Shown here piece after piece: positions 32,195-41,547 of a DNA stretch of 64,000 nucleotides (positions are counted from its first letter, which is position 1; every line of letters starts with the position of its first letter). This stretch comes from an uncultured Eubacteriales bacterium. Lineage in GTDB: Bacteria > Bacillota > Clostridia > Christensenellales > Aristaeellaceae. Under the pieces are notes generated by a model. That model had not been told where the DNA came from and searched no databases. It worked only from the letters and a program-made list of their open reading frames with translations. A program made the position numbers and the translations under genes. The stretch spans positions 1-64,000 of the forward strand of contig CACWZP010000005.1 in assembly GCA_902765395.1 (NCBI GenBank). The letters are read 5' to 3'.

Positions 32195-33244
32195 ATGGTC
32201 GGCAAGAACAACCGGCGCCGTGAACCGCTGACGGACGCCCAGCTGCTGATGACCATTTCCATCGGCATCTTTGCGGCCATGTACGTCGCGGCCATGATCT
32301 TCATGGGCGGTGGATTCCTCAAGGCCCAGCAGATATTCGACCTGCTGAACGACAACTCCTACCTCATCATCATCGCGTGTGCGCTGACCATCGTTATGAT
32401 CGGCGGCGGCATCAACATTTCCGTCGGCGGCGTCATCAGCTTCACCTGCATGGCCTGCGCCATATTCCTGAACGGCACAGGCATTGCGGCGGGGCCGCTG
32501 GGCATCGTGCTGGCGCTGCTGCTGGCGCTGGGCATCGGCCTGGGTTTCGGCCTGCTGATGGGCTTCCTGGTCAGCTATCTGGAGATCCAGCCCTTCATTG
32601 TGTCCCTGGCCGGCATGTTCCTGGCCCGAGGCCTGACCACCATCCTCTCCGTCAATCCGGTGAAGGTGGCTCACGAGGGCTTCCTGGAGCTGGTGAAGAG
32701 CAAGATCAAGATTTCCTGGCTGGGCTACGTGGCTCAGAACGGCAACCTGATCCCCGCCAAGATCGAGATCGGCACCGTGGTCGCCATTTGCGTGGTGATC
32801 ATGATGTATGTGCTGCTGCGCCATTTGCGCCTGGGCCGCAACATCTACGCCCTGGGCGGCAACCGCCAGAGCGCGCTGATGCTGGGCATCAACGTCAAGC
32901 GCACCTGCTTCTACAGCTATGTGATCAGCGGCCTGCTCTCGGGCCTGGCCGGCTTCGTGTTCCTGATGCACAAGCCCGCGGGCAACGCCAGCGTGGCCAT
33001 GCGCAGCGAGATGGACGCCATCGCGGCCTCCATCATCGGCGGCACGCTGCTCACCGGCGGCGTGGGCAATGTCATCGGCACCTTCTTCGGCGTGATGATC
33101 CTGGCCACCATCCAGAAGATCATCGCCCTGAGCCCGCTGAACGCCTCCTGGTGGCAGGAAATGGCCAGCGGCGCCATGCTGGGCGTGTTCATCATCCTGC
33201 AGAGCGTGGTGCTCTCCCATCGCGGCAAGAAGGCGAAGGAGTAG
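32195..33244 (+). CDS. Sugar ABC transporter permease (YjfF-like)
   Basis: A 349-residue second permease of the same family: IVMIGGGINISVGGVISFTCM and LGRNIYALGGNRQSALMLGIN, then MASGAMLGVFIILQ near the end. It starts right after the stop of the first permease. Two different permeases plus a double ATPase match galactofuranose-type (ytfQRT-yjfF) importers, but the real substrate cannot be read from the sequence. Uronates or pentoses are also possible, given the uronate genes further along. Confidence 0.92.
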   Translation: MVGKNNRRREPLTDAQLLMTISIGIFAAMYVAAMIFMGGGFLKAQQIFDLLNDNSYLIIIACALTIVMIGGGINISVGGVISFTCMACAIFLNGTGIAAGPLGIVLALLLALGIGLGFGLLMGFLVSYLEIQPFIVSLAGMFLARGLTTILSVNPVKVAHEGFLELVKSKIKISWLGYVAQNGNLIPAKIEIGTVVAICVVIMMYVLLRHLRLGRNIYALGGNRQSALMLGINVKRTCFYSYVISGLLSGLAGFVFLMHKPAGNASVAMRSEMDAIAASIIGGTLLTGGVGNVIGTFFGVMILATIQKIIALSPLNASWWQEMASGAMLGVFIILQSVVLSHRGKKAKE

Positions 33245-33254
33245 TCCCAAGCGA

Positions 33255-33284
33255 AATCCCCGGCGGATACCGCCGGGGATTTTC
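33255..33284 (+). terminator. Terminator of the sugar transport operon
   Basis: AATCCCCGGCGG and its complement CCGCCGGGGATT around a short loop (ATAC), then TTTCTG. Confidence 0.85.
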
Positions 33285-33286
33285 TG

Positions 33287-33315
33287 TTGCAGTGAATAAA
33301 GACATCGTGTATACT
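33287..33315 (+). promoter_or_regulatory. Promoter of the HD-domain gene
   Basis: TTGCAG, 17-base spacer, TATACT. About 97 bases upstream of the start at 33412; a GGGGAAGG-type repeat fragment (33329-33375) lies in the leader. Confidence 0.7.
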
Positions 33316-33411
33316 GATTGAGGTTATGAAGCCTTCCCTTCGAGGGGAAGGCGGCGTGTCAGCGCCGGATGAGGTATCTTGGCAAAATTGATATAACAGG
33401 AGGAAACCACC

Positions 33412-34002
33412 ATGGAAGCGCGCGCGTTGATCGAATTTCTGCGGGTGATGGAGCGGCTGAAGGACGCCCCGCGCCACTGCTGGACCACCGGCGGCCGTCG
33501 GGAGAGCGTGGCCGAACACAGCTGGCGGGTGGCATTGATGGCCATGCTGATGGCCGACGAGTTCCCCGAGGCCGACATGGACAAGGTGGTGCGCATGTGC
33601 CTGGTGCACGACATCGGCGAGGCCATCACCGGCGACATCCCCACATTCCTCAAGACCGACGCGGACCGCGTGGTGGAGGGCAGGGAGGTGGACGCGCTGA
33701 TCGGCGGCCTGCCCGCGCCCTGGCCCGAGACCCTGGGCGCGCTGTTTGAGGAGATGGACGCCCAGCAGACCCTGGAGGCCCGCATCTACAAGGCCCTGGA
33801 CCGCATGGAGGCCATACAGTCCCACAACGAGTCCGACCCGGCCACCTGGCTGCCGCTGGAGTATGAGCTGAACCTGACCTACGGCGTGTCCAACGCCGCC
33901 TTCCACCCGTACCTAAAGGCCCTGCGGGCCGAGATGCTGAAGGACACCGAGGCCATCATTGCCGACGCAAAGGCCCGGGGCATCGCGCCGGAGGGGGAGT
34001 AG
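33412..34002 (+). CDS. HD-domain phosphohydrolase (YfbR-like 5'-nucleotidase family)
   Basis: A 196-residue metal-dependent hydrolase. Metal-binding residues are visible as SVAEHSW (His 36) and LVHDIGEAITGDIP (His 66, Asp 67, Glu 70). The fold and motif match the HD family near YfbR and other deoxynucleoside 5'-monophosphatases; the substrate here is not certain. RBS AGGAGG. It runs convergent to argH, with a large inverted-repeat element between them. Confidence 0.85.
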   Translation: MEARALIEFLRVMERLKDAPRHCWTTGGRRESVAEHSWRVALMAMLMADEFPEADMDKVVRMCLVHDIGEAITGDIPTFLKTDADRVVEGREVDALIGGLPAPWPETLGALFEEMDAQQTLEARIYKALDRMEAIQSHNESDPATWLPLEYELNLTYGVSNAAFHPYLKALRAEMLKDTEAIIADAKARGIAPEGE

Positions 34003-34235
34003 GAGAGTTTAGAGTTGAGAGTTTAGATCAGACAGCCGAAGAACCGGATTGCCACGTCGGGTCATTCTGACCCTCCTCGCAATGACATTGTACTGGTCGT
34101 TGGCATTGCGTTCTGTCGCAGCAGAAGCGCATGGCCGTGATGACCACTGATGTCATTGCAAGGAGCGAAGCGACGTGGCAATCTGGTTCTCTGACCAACT
34201 TATCTAAATTCTAAACTCAGAACTCTCAATTCTCC
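34003..34235. repeat. MITE-like inverted-repeat element between convergent genes
   Basis: Terminal arms GGAGAGTTTAGAGTTGAGAG (34003 on) and its imperfect inverse ending CTCTCAATTCTCC (34235) enclose a second pair: AACCGGATTGCCACGTCG near 34042 and CGACGTGGCAATCTGGTTCT near 34171. The middle holds CCTCCTCGCAATGACA. The right end includes the argH stop codon. No transposase is inside. A short relative of this element is at 61020-61058. Confidence 0.8.
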
Positions 34236-35599
34236 ATGTTCGCCCTCGTCTTTTCGATCGTCGCCCTCACCGCCTCCGGCGCGGGGCCGCCGGGCAGGCT
34301 GCGCTGGTTGACGCAGGTCAAAAGGTCGATGGCCTGGTACACGTCCTCGTCGAACACCAGCGAGAACTGGCGGTATTCCGCGATGGGCAGCTCGTCCAGG
34401 GTCAGCTCCCGGTCGATGCAGTATTTCACCAGCTGGCCCACCACCTTGTAGGCGTCGCGGAAGGGCACGCCCTTCTTCACCATGTAGTCCGCGCAGTCGG
34501 TGGCGTTGATGAAGCCCCGGGCCGCGGCCTTTTTCATGTTGGCAGGGTGGAACGTGGCCGTGCGCAGCATGGGCGTGAGCACCGACAGGCTCAGATCCGC
34601 GGTGTCGATGGCGTCAAACAGCGCCTCCTTGTCCTCCTGCATGTCCTTGTTGTAGGCCAGGGGCAGTGCCTTCATGGCGGTGAGCAGGGTCATCAAATCG
34701 CCGTACACCCGCCCGGTCTTGCCGCGCACCAGCTCGGTGATGTCCGGATTCTTCTTCTGGGGCATGATGGAGGAGCCGGTGGAGAAGCTGTCCGCCAGCG
34801 TCACGAACTTGAACTCCCAGCTGCACCACAGGCAGATCTCCTCGCTGAACCGGGAGAGGTGCATCATCAGGATGGAAAGGCAGCTCAACAGCTCCAGCGC
34901 GAAGTCCCGGTCGGAGACGCCGTCCAGGCTGTTCAGGCTGATGCCGCCAAAGCCCAGCTGCTCGGCCACGAATTCCCGGTCCAGGGGATAGGTGGTGCCC
35001 GCCAGCGCGCCGCTGCCCAGGGGCAGTATGAGCGTGCGCTTCTTGCAGTCGGAAAGGCGCTCGATGTCCCGAAGCAGCATCTGCGCGTAGGCCATCAGCC
35101 AGTGGGCCAGCGTGATGGGCTGGGCCCGCTGCAGGTGGGTGTAGCCGGGCATCACCGTCTCCAGGTGCTGCTCGGCCACGTCGCAGAACGCCGCGGCCAG
35201 GTCCTTCGCCAGACCGACCAGCCGGTCGATCTCGTCCGCCAGGTACATGCGGATGTCCAGCGCCACCTGGTCGTTGCGGCTGCGGGCGGTGTGCAGGCGC
35301 TTGCCCGCGTCGCCGATGCGCTCGGTGAGCGTGGCCTCCACGAAGGTGTGGATGTCCTCGCAGGACATGTCGATTTCAAGGGCGCCGCTTTCGATGTCGG
35401 CCAGGATGCCCTTCAGGCCCGCCACGATCGCCGCCGCGTCCGCCTCATCGATGATGCCCTGCTTGCCCAGCATACGCGCGTGGGCGATGGAGCCGGTGAT
35501 GTCCTGCTTAACCATGCGGCTGTCAAAGCCGATGGAATTGTTGATGGCCGAGAGCCTCTCGTCCACGTCGCCGCCGGTGCGGCCTGCCCATAGTTTCAT
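34226..35599 (-). CDS. argH: Argininosuccinate lyase
   Basis: A 457-residue enzyme that splits argininosuccinate to arginine and fumarate, the last step of arginine synthesis. Seen: MKLWAGRTGGDVDERLSAIN start, HTARSRNDQVALDIRMYL, PGYTHLQRAQPITLAHWLMAY and the signature GSSIMPQKKNPD (about residues 275-286). Length is normal. Its last codons and stop lie in the terminal repeat of the element at 34003-34235. It is on the same strand as argG but separated by a small gene, a methyltransferase and a truncated gene on the other strand. Confidence 0.97.
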   Translation of the reverse strand: MKLWAGRTGGDVDERLSAINNSIGFDSRMVKQDITGSIAHARMLGKQGIIDEADAAAIVAGLKGILADIESGALEIDMSCEDIHTFVEATLTERIGDAGKRLHTARSRNDQVALDIRMYLADEIDRLVGLAKDLAAAFCDVAEQHLETVMPGYTHLQRAQPITLAHWLMAYAQMLLRDIERLSDCKKRTLILPLGSGALAGTTYPLDREFVAEQLGFGGISLNSLDGVSDRDFALELLSCLSILMMHLSRFSEEICLWCSWEFKFVTLADSFSTGSSIMPQKKNPDITELVRGKTGRVYGDLMTLLTAMKALPLAYNKDMQEDKEALFDAIDTADLSLSVLTPMLRTATFHPANMKKAAARGFINATDCADYMVKKGVPFRDAYKVVGQLVKYCIDRELTLDELPIAEYRQFSLVFDEDVYQAIDLLTCVNQRSLPGGPAPEAVRATIEKTRANMEN

Positions 35600-35629
35600 A
35601 GGGTCGCGCTCCTTTGAAATGAAATTGAG

Positions 35630-35947
35630 TCACGCATCGGCGCCGTGCTGGCGCAGGAAATCCCGCAGCACCGCCTCGGTCCTGGGGGAATTGATATCGA
35701 TGGGACGGGTATTCCAGAAATTCGCGGTCAGCCAGTCGATGAAGCGCTGGTACTGGAACGGGTGCAGCAGCTCATCCGGGATGTCTTCGGCGTATCCGCC
35801 GGAGCCTCCCGGATTGGGATAGCCGTCGTTCCAGCAGGAGGCGACGATACGGCCGTCCTCATAGGCGAGGATGTCTATGTTGTCGCCGTGCACGAAGCCC
35901 GAAAAGTGGAAATACCCCGTCCGCTTTGGATCAAATGTGGGGAGCAT
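35630..35947 (-). CDS. Small protein of unknown function (105 aa)
   Basis: I do not recognise this protein. It is 105 residues, starting MLPTFDPKRTGYFHFSGFVHG, with a NDGYPNPGGSGGYAEDIPDELLHPFQYQRFIDWL region (key: GYPNPGGSGG). It may be a small globular domain with beta structure at the start and helices later. The ATG at 35947 has GGAGGAAGAG upstream. It ends 30 bases before the argH start and may be cotranscribed with it. Confidence 0.65.
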   Translation of the reverse strand: MLPTFDPKRTGYFHFSGFVHGDNIDILAYEDGRIVASCWNDGYPNPGGSGGYAEDIPDELLHPFQYQRFIDWLTANFWNTRPIDINSPRTEAVLRDFLRQHGADA

Positions 35948-36095
35948 GGTCTCTTCCTCCTGTTCGTCGTTATGCTCTGAACCCGTCATTCCCAGTGCGT
36001 CGCCAGCCATCCGTCCAGATCGGAGGCCGGCCGGGCCCTTCAGGATCGCGGGCCGCAGCGACACCGGGAGGCGCACTGGTCGTGCCCGGCAAGCG

Positions 36096-36854
36096 CTAAA
36101 GGGGCTTGCGCGCCAAATACAGCACGTAGGTGTCGTTGAACACGATCTCGTTGCCCGCCGCCAGTACCGCGCGGCGCAGGCCGTCGAAGAAGAGGCTCCT
36201 GTGCGGCTCGGGGATCACCATGTGGTCGCAGTGGGTGCCGCAGAAGGCCACGTACTCCTCCGCGGTGAACGCCCGCCGGCCGGGGTACTCCCGCTTCTCA
36301 AAGCCCACGTAGCCGTACTCCGGCGCGCGCTCGTAGCGGAAGCCGCCGTGGGAATACCGGGTCTCGGGCCTGAAGTGGGCGTCGTACACCTTCTGAATCT
36401 GCTCGTACAGCGCCGGGTTGGGCGTCCTGTACTCGGAGGCGGTCAGCATCATCGCCAGCGTCCCGCCGGGCTTTAACAGATCGAAGGTCTTGGAGAAGGC
36501 GACGTCCTCCGGGATCCACTGGATCGTGGCGGCGGAGTAGACCATGTCGAAGCGCTGCGCGCCGAAGTCGTGGTTGATGAAGTCGCCCAACACGATGTGG
36601 AAGTTCGGCCTGTCGCCGTACTTGCGCTCCATCATCCCATACAGGTGCTCGCCCAGCTCGATGGCGTGGTAGTCGCAGCCGGTGTCCAGGATGGGGTCGG
36701 TGGCCTGGCCGGTGCCGGGGCCGATCTCCAGCACCGCCTTGCCCGGCCCGATGCCCGCATATTCGATCAGGTCCTGAAACAGCGCCGGGCAGTAGCGGGG
36801 CCGGTATTTGTCGAACTGCTCCGGGATGGTGTCGAACACCCTGCGAAGCTCCAT
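36096..36854 (-). CDS. Class I SAM-dependent methyltransferase
   Basis: A 252-residue protein. The SAM-binding motif is VLEIGPGTGQATDPIL; later motifs are HIVLGDFINHDF and FDMVYSAATIQWIPE. The substrate is unknown; the sequence is closest to small-molecule methyltransferases that act in place of a named pathway gene. The ATG at 36854 was chosen because AAGGAGG is 8 bases before it; two earlier starts lack proper spacing. It has its own promoter. Confidence 0.85.
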   Translation of the reverse strand: MELRRVFDTIPEQFDKYRPRYCPALFQDLIEYAGIGPGKAVLEIGPGTGQATDPILDTGCDYHAIELGEHLYGMMERKYGDRPNFHIVLGDFINHDFGAQRFDMVYSAATIQWIPEDVAFSKTFDLLKPGGTLAMMLTASEYRTPNPALYEQIQKVYDAHFRPETRYSHGGFRYERAPEYGYVGFEKREYPGRRAFTAEEYVAFCGTHCDHMVIPEPHRSLFFDGLRRAVLAAGNEIVFNDTYVLYLARKPL

Positions 36855-36891
36855 GCGCATGACCTCCTTCGCGGTCCAAATGCCTGCATCC

Positions 36892-36920
36892 ATTATACAC
36901 GCCGCGCGGCCAGATCGCAA
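36892..36920 (-). promoter_or_regulatory. Promoter of the methyltransferase gene
   Basis: Minus strand: TTGCGA, 17-base spacer, TATAAT. It lies just upstream of the RBS at about 36860. Confidence 0.65.
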
Positions 36921-36961
36921 GGGGGAAGCGCCGCGCCGGGCGTAATACTAATCCCTGACTA

Positions 36962-37613
36962 AAACAGGACATCCTGCCGGTACTTTTCCGCGCTGGCGGA
37001 GCTGGACCTGGCCCCCATTCGGGAGTCAAACGATATATACACCATTGACGTCGACACAGAGAGCGACGTGGCCTACATTGAGACCAGGCTGAGCGCCAAG
37101 GACCGCTCCTTCACCCACAAGTATGAGAGCAGCACCCGCTACAGCAGCACCAAGTTTGAAATCCTGATCATCGACTATCTGAAGGAAAACGCCTATCCCG
37201 TCTGGCGGCTGCGGGTCATCTACTGCTCGGACGACGACTATCTGAACATCACCTCCGCGTCCTTCATCCTCAACGGCAAGAAGTACACCTTCAGTGGCAT
37301 CGCCGACAAGGATTGGTACGTCAAGGACGACGACGGCTACGCAGAGCAGGTTCTGATCAGGTTCGGCATGGATAACATCGATTTCCTGGCGGCGCTGGAG
37401 GATATCTTCGGCGACACGGAAGACGTGACCGAGGTTGCTGAGAACGCCACCTGCAAGCTGATCCTGCACGGACGCGAGGACGTCGAGGTGGATTTGGGCG
37501 AGGGCTTCTCCCTGGACTTCCTGGTCATCAGGCTGGGCATGGTGAACATCAACGGCTTGGACTTCCTGGAGAAGGCCTACAGCACCACCATGAAGATCAC
37601 CGACGTGGATTGA
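36962..37613 (+). pseudogene. 5'-truncated gene remnant of unknown function
   Basis: The open frame runs from a TAA at about 36959 to the stop at 37611-37613 and reads as protein throughout (FSALAELDLAPIRESNDIYT, DVDTESDVAYIETRLSAKD, then a body with EVAENATCKLILHGREDVEVDLGEGFSLDF). Only a GTG at 37068 could start it, and no good RBS precedes that codon. The conserved-looking sequence continues upstream of this GTG. I infer that the promoter and first codons were lost. The C-terminal half is beta-rich and acidic; I do not recognise a family. Confidence 0.55.
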
Positions 37614-37631
37614 CAAAGACGCAGAAAACAG

Positions 37632-37660
37632 GAAAGCCCCCTCTTCGCGAGGGGGCTTTC
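37632..37660. terminator. Bidirectional terminator between the remnant gene and argG
   Basis: GAAAGCCCCCTC and GAGGGGGCTTTC around a 5-base loop (TTCGC). A run of A's on the left and T's on the right serve both strands. Confidence 0.85.
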
Positions 37661-37669
37661 GCTGTGTGC

Positions 37670-38902
<1,233 letters not shown>

Positions 38903-38956
38903 GGTGAACGCTCCTCGATTTGCCGCGTTGCGCGGTTGATTTCCTTTGATGGGTCT

Positions 38957-39000
38957 ATTATATACCAGAAATATGCATTGTCAAGGATGAATATACGTTA
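38957..39000 (-). promoter_or_regulatory. argG promoter with possible ArgR site
   Basis: Minus strand: TTGACA (38979-38984), 16-base spacer, TATAAT (38957-38962). Just upstream (about 38985-39000), AT-rich GATGAATATACGTTAA partly resembles an ArgR box (TGAATWWWWATTCA); that part is uncertain. Confidence 0.6.
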
Positions 39001-39051
39001 ATAGGGTTAATTTTAGGGGATGATATGCATAAACAATGTATAATGATGCAT

Positions 39052-39133
39052 AATGAGATAGGGGACGGTTCCTTATCTCATTTTTAATTCTGCATCCTGG
39101 AAATGAGATAAGGAACCGTCCCCTATCTCATTT
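39052..39133. repeat. Large perfect palindrome overlapping the end of tadA
   Basis: Two arms of 32-33 bases (39052-39083 and 39101-39133), nearly perfectly complementary, flank a 17-base loop. Each arm itself ends in AATGAGATA/TATCTCATT, making a nested palindrome around GGGGACGGTTCC. The tadA stop codon lies in the left arm. Similar GGAACCGTCCCC repeats are known in other genomes with REP-type elements. Confidence 0.9.
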
Positions 39134-39576
39134 CGCCGTCTGGCAAAGAATTCCTTTAAAAGCGCCTCGCATTCCTCCGCCAGCACGCCGCCATCCGACG
39201 GGCAGAAATGGGGGAAAGCAGGGTCCTCGGGGATGCGATACAGGCTGCCGGCGCAGCCCTGGCCCGGGTCCGCCGTGCCGTACACCAGCCGGCCCACCCG
39301 CGCCTGCATGATCGCCCCGGCGCACATGGGGCAAGGCTCCAGGGTGACGTACAGCGTGCACCGGTTCAACCGCCAGTCCCCGCAGGCGGCCGACGCCCGC
39401 CGGACGGCCAGCAGCTCCGCGTGGGCGGTGGCGTCGCGCAGCGCCTCGCATTCATTGTGGGCCCGGGCGATGATCTCGCCCTCCCGCACGATTACGCAGC
39501 CCACGGGCATCTCGCCCGCAGCCGCTGCGAGACGGGCCTCTGACAGGGCTTCGTTCATGTAATCGGTGTCGGTCAT
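39073..39576 (-). CDS. tadA: tRNA-specific adenosine deaminase with a repeat-encoded C-terminus
   Basis: A 167-residue zinc deaminase converting A34 to inosine in tRNA-Arg(ACG) so that it can read three codons. Zinc ligands are in TAHAELLAV (His 52, catalytic Glu 54) and PCPMCAG (Cys 82, Cys 85). The start at 39576 has TTGGAGGAG upstream. The last about 20 residues (from EIGDGSLSHFQDAELKMR) are encoded by the large palindrome, so the natural end was probably near residue 147, after EEFFARRR-like sequence. The upstream gene overlaps it by 4 bases. Confidence 0.92.
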   Translation of the reverse strand: MTDTDYMNEALSEARLAAAAGEMPVGCVIVREGEIIARAHNECEALRDATAHAELLAVRRASAACGDWRLNRCTLYVTLEPCPMCAGAIMQARVGRLVYGTADPGQGCAGSLYRIPEDPAFPHFCPSDGGVLAEECEALLKEFFARRRNEIGDGSLSHFQDAELKMR

Positions 39577-40070
39577 GGGTACTCCTCCAATGTCAGTCGG
39601 TATTGCGCCAAACCATCGGTTATGCCCGCGTATTTGAACCCGCAGGCCTCCGCCACGCGTCGGGCGGCACGGTTCTCGGGCACGCACTCGATAACCAGCG
39701 CCGGGATGCCCGCCCTGCGAGCGCACTCAATGAGCGCCGCCGTGATCTCCCGGGCATATCCCCGGCCCCAGCAGTCCCGCCGAAGCACCCAGCCGACTTC
39801 CCATCGCTCGCCCTCAAAGGGATGGAAGATGGCGTGGCCGACGACGCGCCCGCCGCGCTCCTCGACGGCGTAGACCATGGGCGGAGCGCACAGCCCGGCC
39901 TCCCGGACAAACGCCCGGGTCTGTGCTGCGGTGAAGGGCGGCTCCACGAAGGCCATTACCGCTGGATCGGACAGCGTCTCGTACAGCGCGGGCGCGTCGG
40001 CGGACGACATGGGCCTTATCCGCAGCCGGGGCGTGTCCAGCGGCGTGGCGATGGCAGCGTTAGCGGGCAT
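39573..40070 (-). CDS. GNAT-family N-acetyltransferase
   Basis: A 165-residue acetyltransferase. N-terminal TPRLRIRPMSSADAPALYE, the acetyl-CoA site region DCWGRGYAREITAALIECAR (R/Q-x-x-G-x-G/A) and ENRAARRVAEACGF are typical of RimJ/RimL-like small-molecule or protein acetylases. The exact substrate is not known. It overlaps the next gene (tadA) by 4 bases and the preceding MATE gene by 11 bases, so the three form an operon. Confidence 0.85.
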   Translation of the reverse strand: MPANAAIATPLDTPRLRIRPMSSADAPALYETLSDPAVMAFVEPPFTAAQTRAFVREAGLCAPPMVYAVEERGGRVVGHAIFHPFEGERWEVGWVLRRDCWGRGYAREITAALIECARRAGIPALVIECVPENRAARRVAEACGFKYAGITDGLAQYRLTLEEYP

Positions 40071-41400
40071 ACAGCTTTCCCTCCCGCTTCCACTTCACCA
40101 TCAGCCCGATCTCCCACACCATCATCAGCAGCCACCCGGCCACGCAGGCCAGAGGCACGGCGTCCAGGCCCAGGCTGCCGATGAGGATATAGGTGAATAT
40201 CGCCCGGGTGAACATCTGGGAATAGGTGACGTACATGGTCAGGTCCAGCTTGCCGATGGCGCGCATGTACCCCTGCAGGCCGTTGGTGATGCCGGGCATG
40301 AAGTAGAAAAAGCCCATCAGCCGAAGGTAGCGCACGCCCAGGCGCACCACGTCCTCCTCGGCCACGAACAGCCGCATCAGCGGCTCTGCCAGCGCAAACA
40401 CCGCCACGGAGATGACCAGCCCGTAGGCAACCTCCAGCATCATCGCTGCCTTCAGCCCCCCGCGCATGCGCTCCGGCTTGCCCGCACCGTGGTTCTGGGC
40501 CACCAGCACGGTCTCGCCGCCGGAGATGTCGCGCTCGGGGATCAGGGCGTAGTCGTCGATGCGGTTGACGGCGTTGAAGGCGGCGATGGCGCTGACGCCC
40601 AGGGGGTTCACCGCGCTCTGCACCAGCAGCTTGCCCACGTAGATGCCCGCCTGCTGCATGGCGCTGGGGGCGCTGAATTTCACCGTCTTCTTCAGGAGGC
40701 CGCCGTCCACGGCGAAGTCCTTCCGGGAGGCGAACAGCATCGGCTCGTTCCGCCGAAGCAGCGCCGCGCACAGCAGCGACGCGCAGCCCTGGGAGATCAC
40801 CGTGGCCCAGGCCGCACCGGAGACGCCCCAGCCCAGCCCCGCCACGAACCAGAGATCCAGCCCCACATTCACCAGCGACCCGGCCACCAGGCAGATCAGC
40901 GGCGTCAGCGTGTCGCCGATGGAGCGGCTGGCGGCGGAGAGGATGTTGTACAGCGACGTGACGATCATGCCCAGCGCCACGATGCGCAGGTAGAGCGCCG
41001 TGTCCGGCAAGATGGCCGCCGGCGTGCGCACCAGGCGAAGCAGCGGCTCGGCCAGTATGTACAGCCCCAGGGCGATCACGGCGCTGAACGCTGCGCCCAT
41101 GGCCAGCGTGGTGGCGAACTCCCGCCGCAGGGAGCGGCCGTCGCCCGCGCCGTAGAATTCGCTCATCAGCACCGACGCGCCGATGCCCATGCCGATGATG
41201 AAGAACATGGCGATGCTCATCAGCGGGCTGGCCACGCCCACTGCCGCCAGCGCCCCCGCCCCGGCGTACTGGCCCACGATCACCGAATCCACGGTGTTGT
41301 AGGTCACCTGGAACAGATCGCCCAGGACGGCCGGTATGGAGTAGCGCAGCAGGTGGCGGGGGATGCTGCCCTCGGTCATGGAACGGGTGGTACGCGGCAT
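40060..41400 (-). CDS. MATE-family multidrug/small-molecule efflux protein
   Basis: A 446-residue, 12-segment membrane transporter that exchanges substrate with H+ or Na+. Family hallmarks: IPAVLGDLFQVTYNTVDSVIVGQYAGAGALAAVG at the start and a repeat-like second half (KFSAPSAMQQAGIYVGKLLVQSAVNPLG). It heads the operon with the GNAT and tadA genes. The upstream 100 bases contain CCTGTTCCC-type repeats rather than a clear promoter. Confidence 0.9.
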   Translation of the reverse strand: MPRTTRSMTEGSIPRHLLRYSIPAVLGDLFQVTYNTVDSVIVGQYAGAGALAAVGVASPLMSIAMFFIIGMGIGASVLMSEFYGAGDGRSLRREFATTLAMGAAFSAVIALGLYILAEPLLRLVRTPAAILPDTALYLRIVALGMIVTSLYNILSAASRSIGDTLTPLICLVAGSLVNVGLDLWFVAGLGWGVSGAAWATVISQGCASLLCAALLRRNEPMLFASRKDFAVDGGLLKKTVKFSAPSAMQQAGIYVGKLLVQSAVNPLGVSAIAAFNAVNRIDDYALIPERDISGGETVLVAQNHGAGKPERMRGGLKAAMMLEVAYGLVISVAVFALAEPLMRLFVAEEDVVRLGVRYLRLMGFFYFMPGITNGLQGYMRAIGKLDLTMYVTYSQMFTRAIFTYILIGSLGLDAVPLACVAGWLLMMVWEIGLMVKWKREGKLYAR

Positions 41401-41414
41401 GGAAAATCTCCTTT

Positions 41415-41525
41415 GTGGTGCAGCTCAGGGGTTCAGGGGACAGGGAACAGGGCCCAGGATATGCTGCTGCCGCGCGGCGGCCACTATTCCTGTTCCCAAT
41501 TCCTGTTGCCTGTTCCCTTGTCATT
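41415..41525. repeat. CAGGGAACAGG / CCTGTTCCC inverted repeat cluster
   Basis: GGGGACAGGGAACAGGGCCC near 41437 and several CCTGTTCCC units near 41490-41518 in opposite orientation. The centre has GCGGCGGCCACTATTC. A partly similar stretch (GAATAGCGGCTGCCGC) follows CapA at about 45396, joined to a GGGAGCAGGGAGTAGG run. Confidence 0.65.
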
Positions 41526-41547
41526 TTACCCGCAACATTTCACGATG

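Noticed and set aside
36962..37613. An intact small gene starting at GTG 37068
   Set aside because: No good RBS, and protein-like sequence continues upstream in the same frame, so truncation is more likely; listed as remnant with modest confidence.
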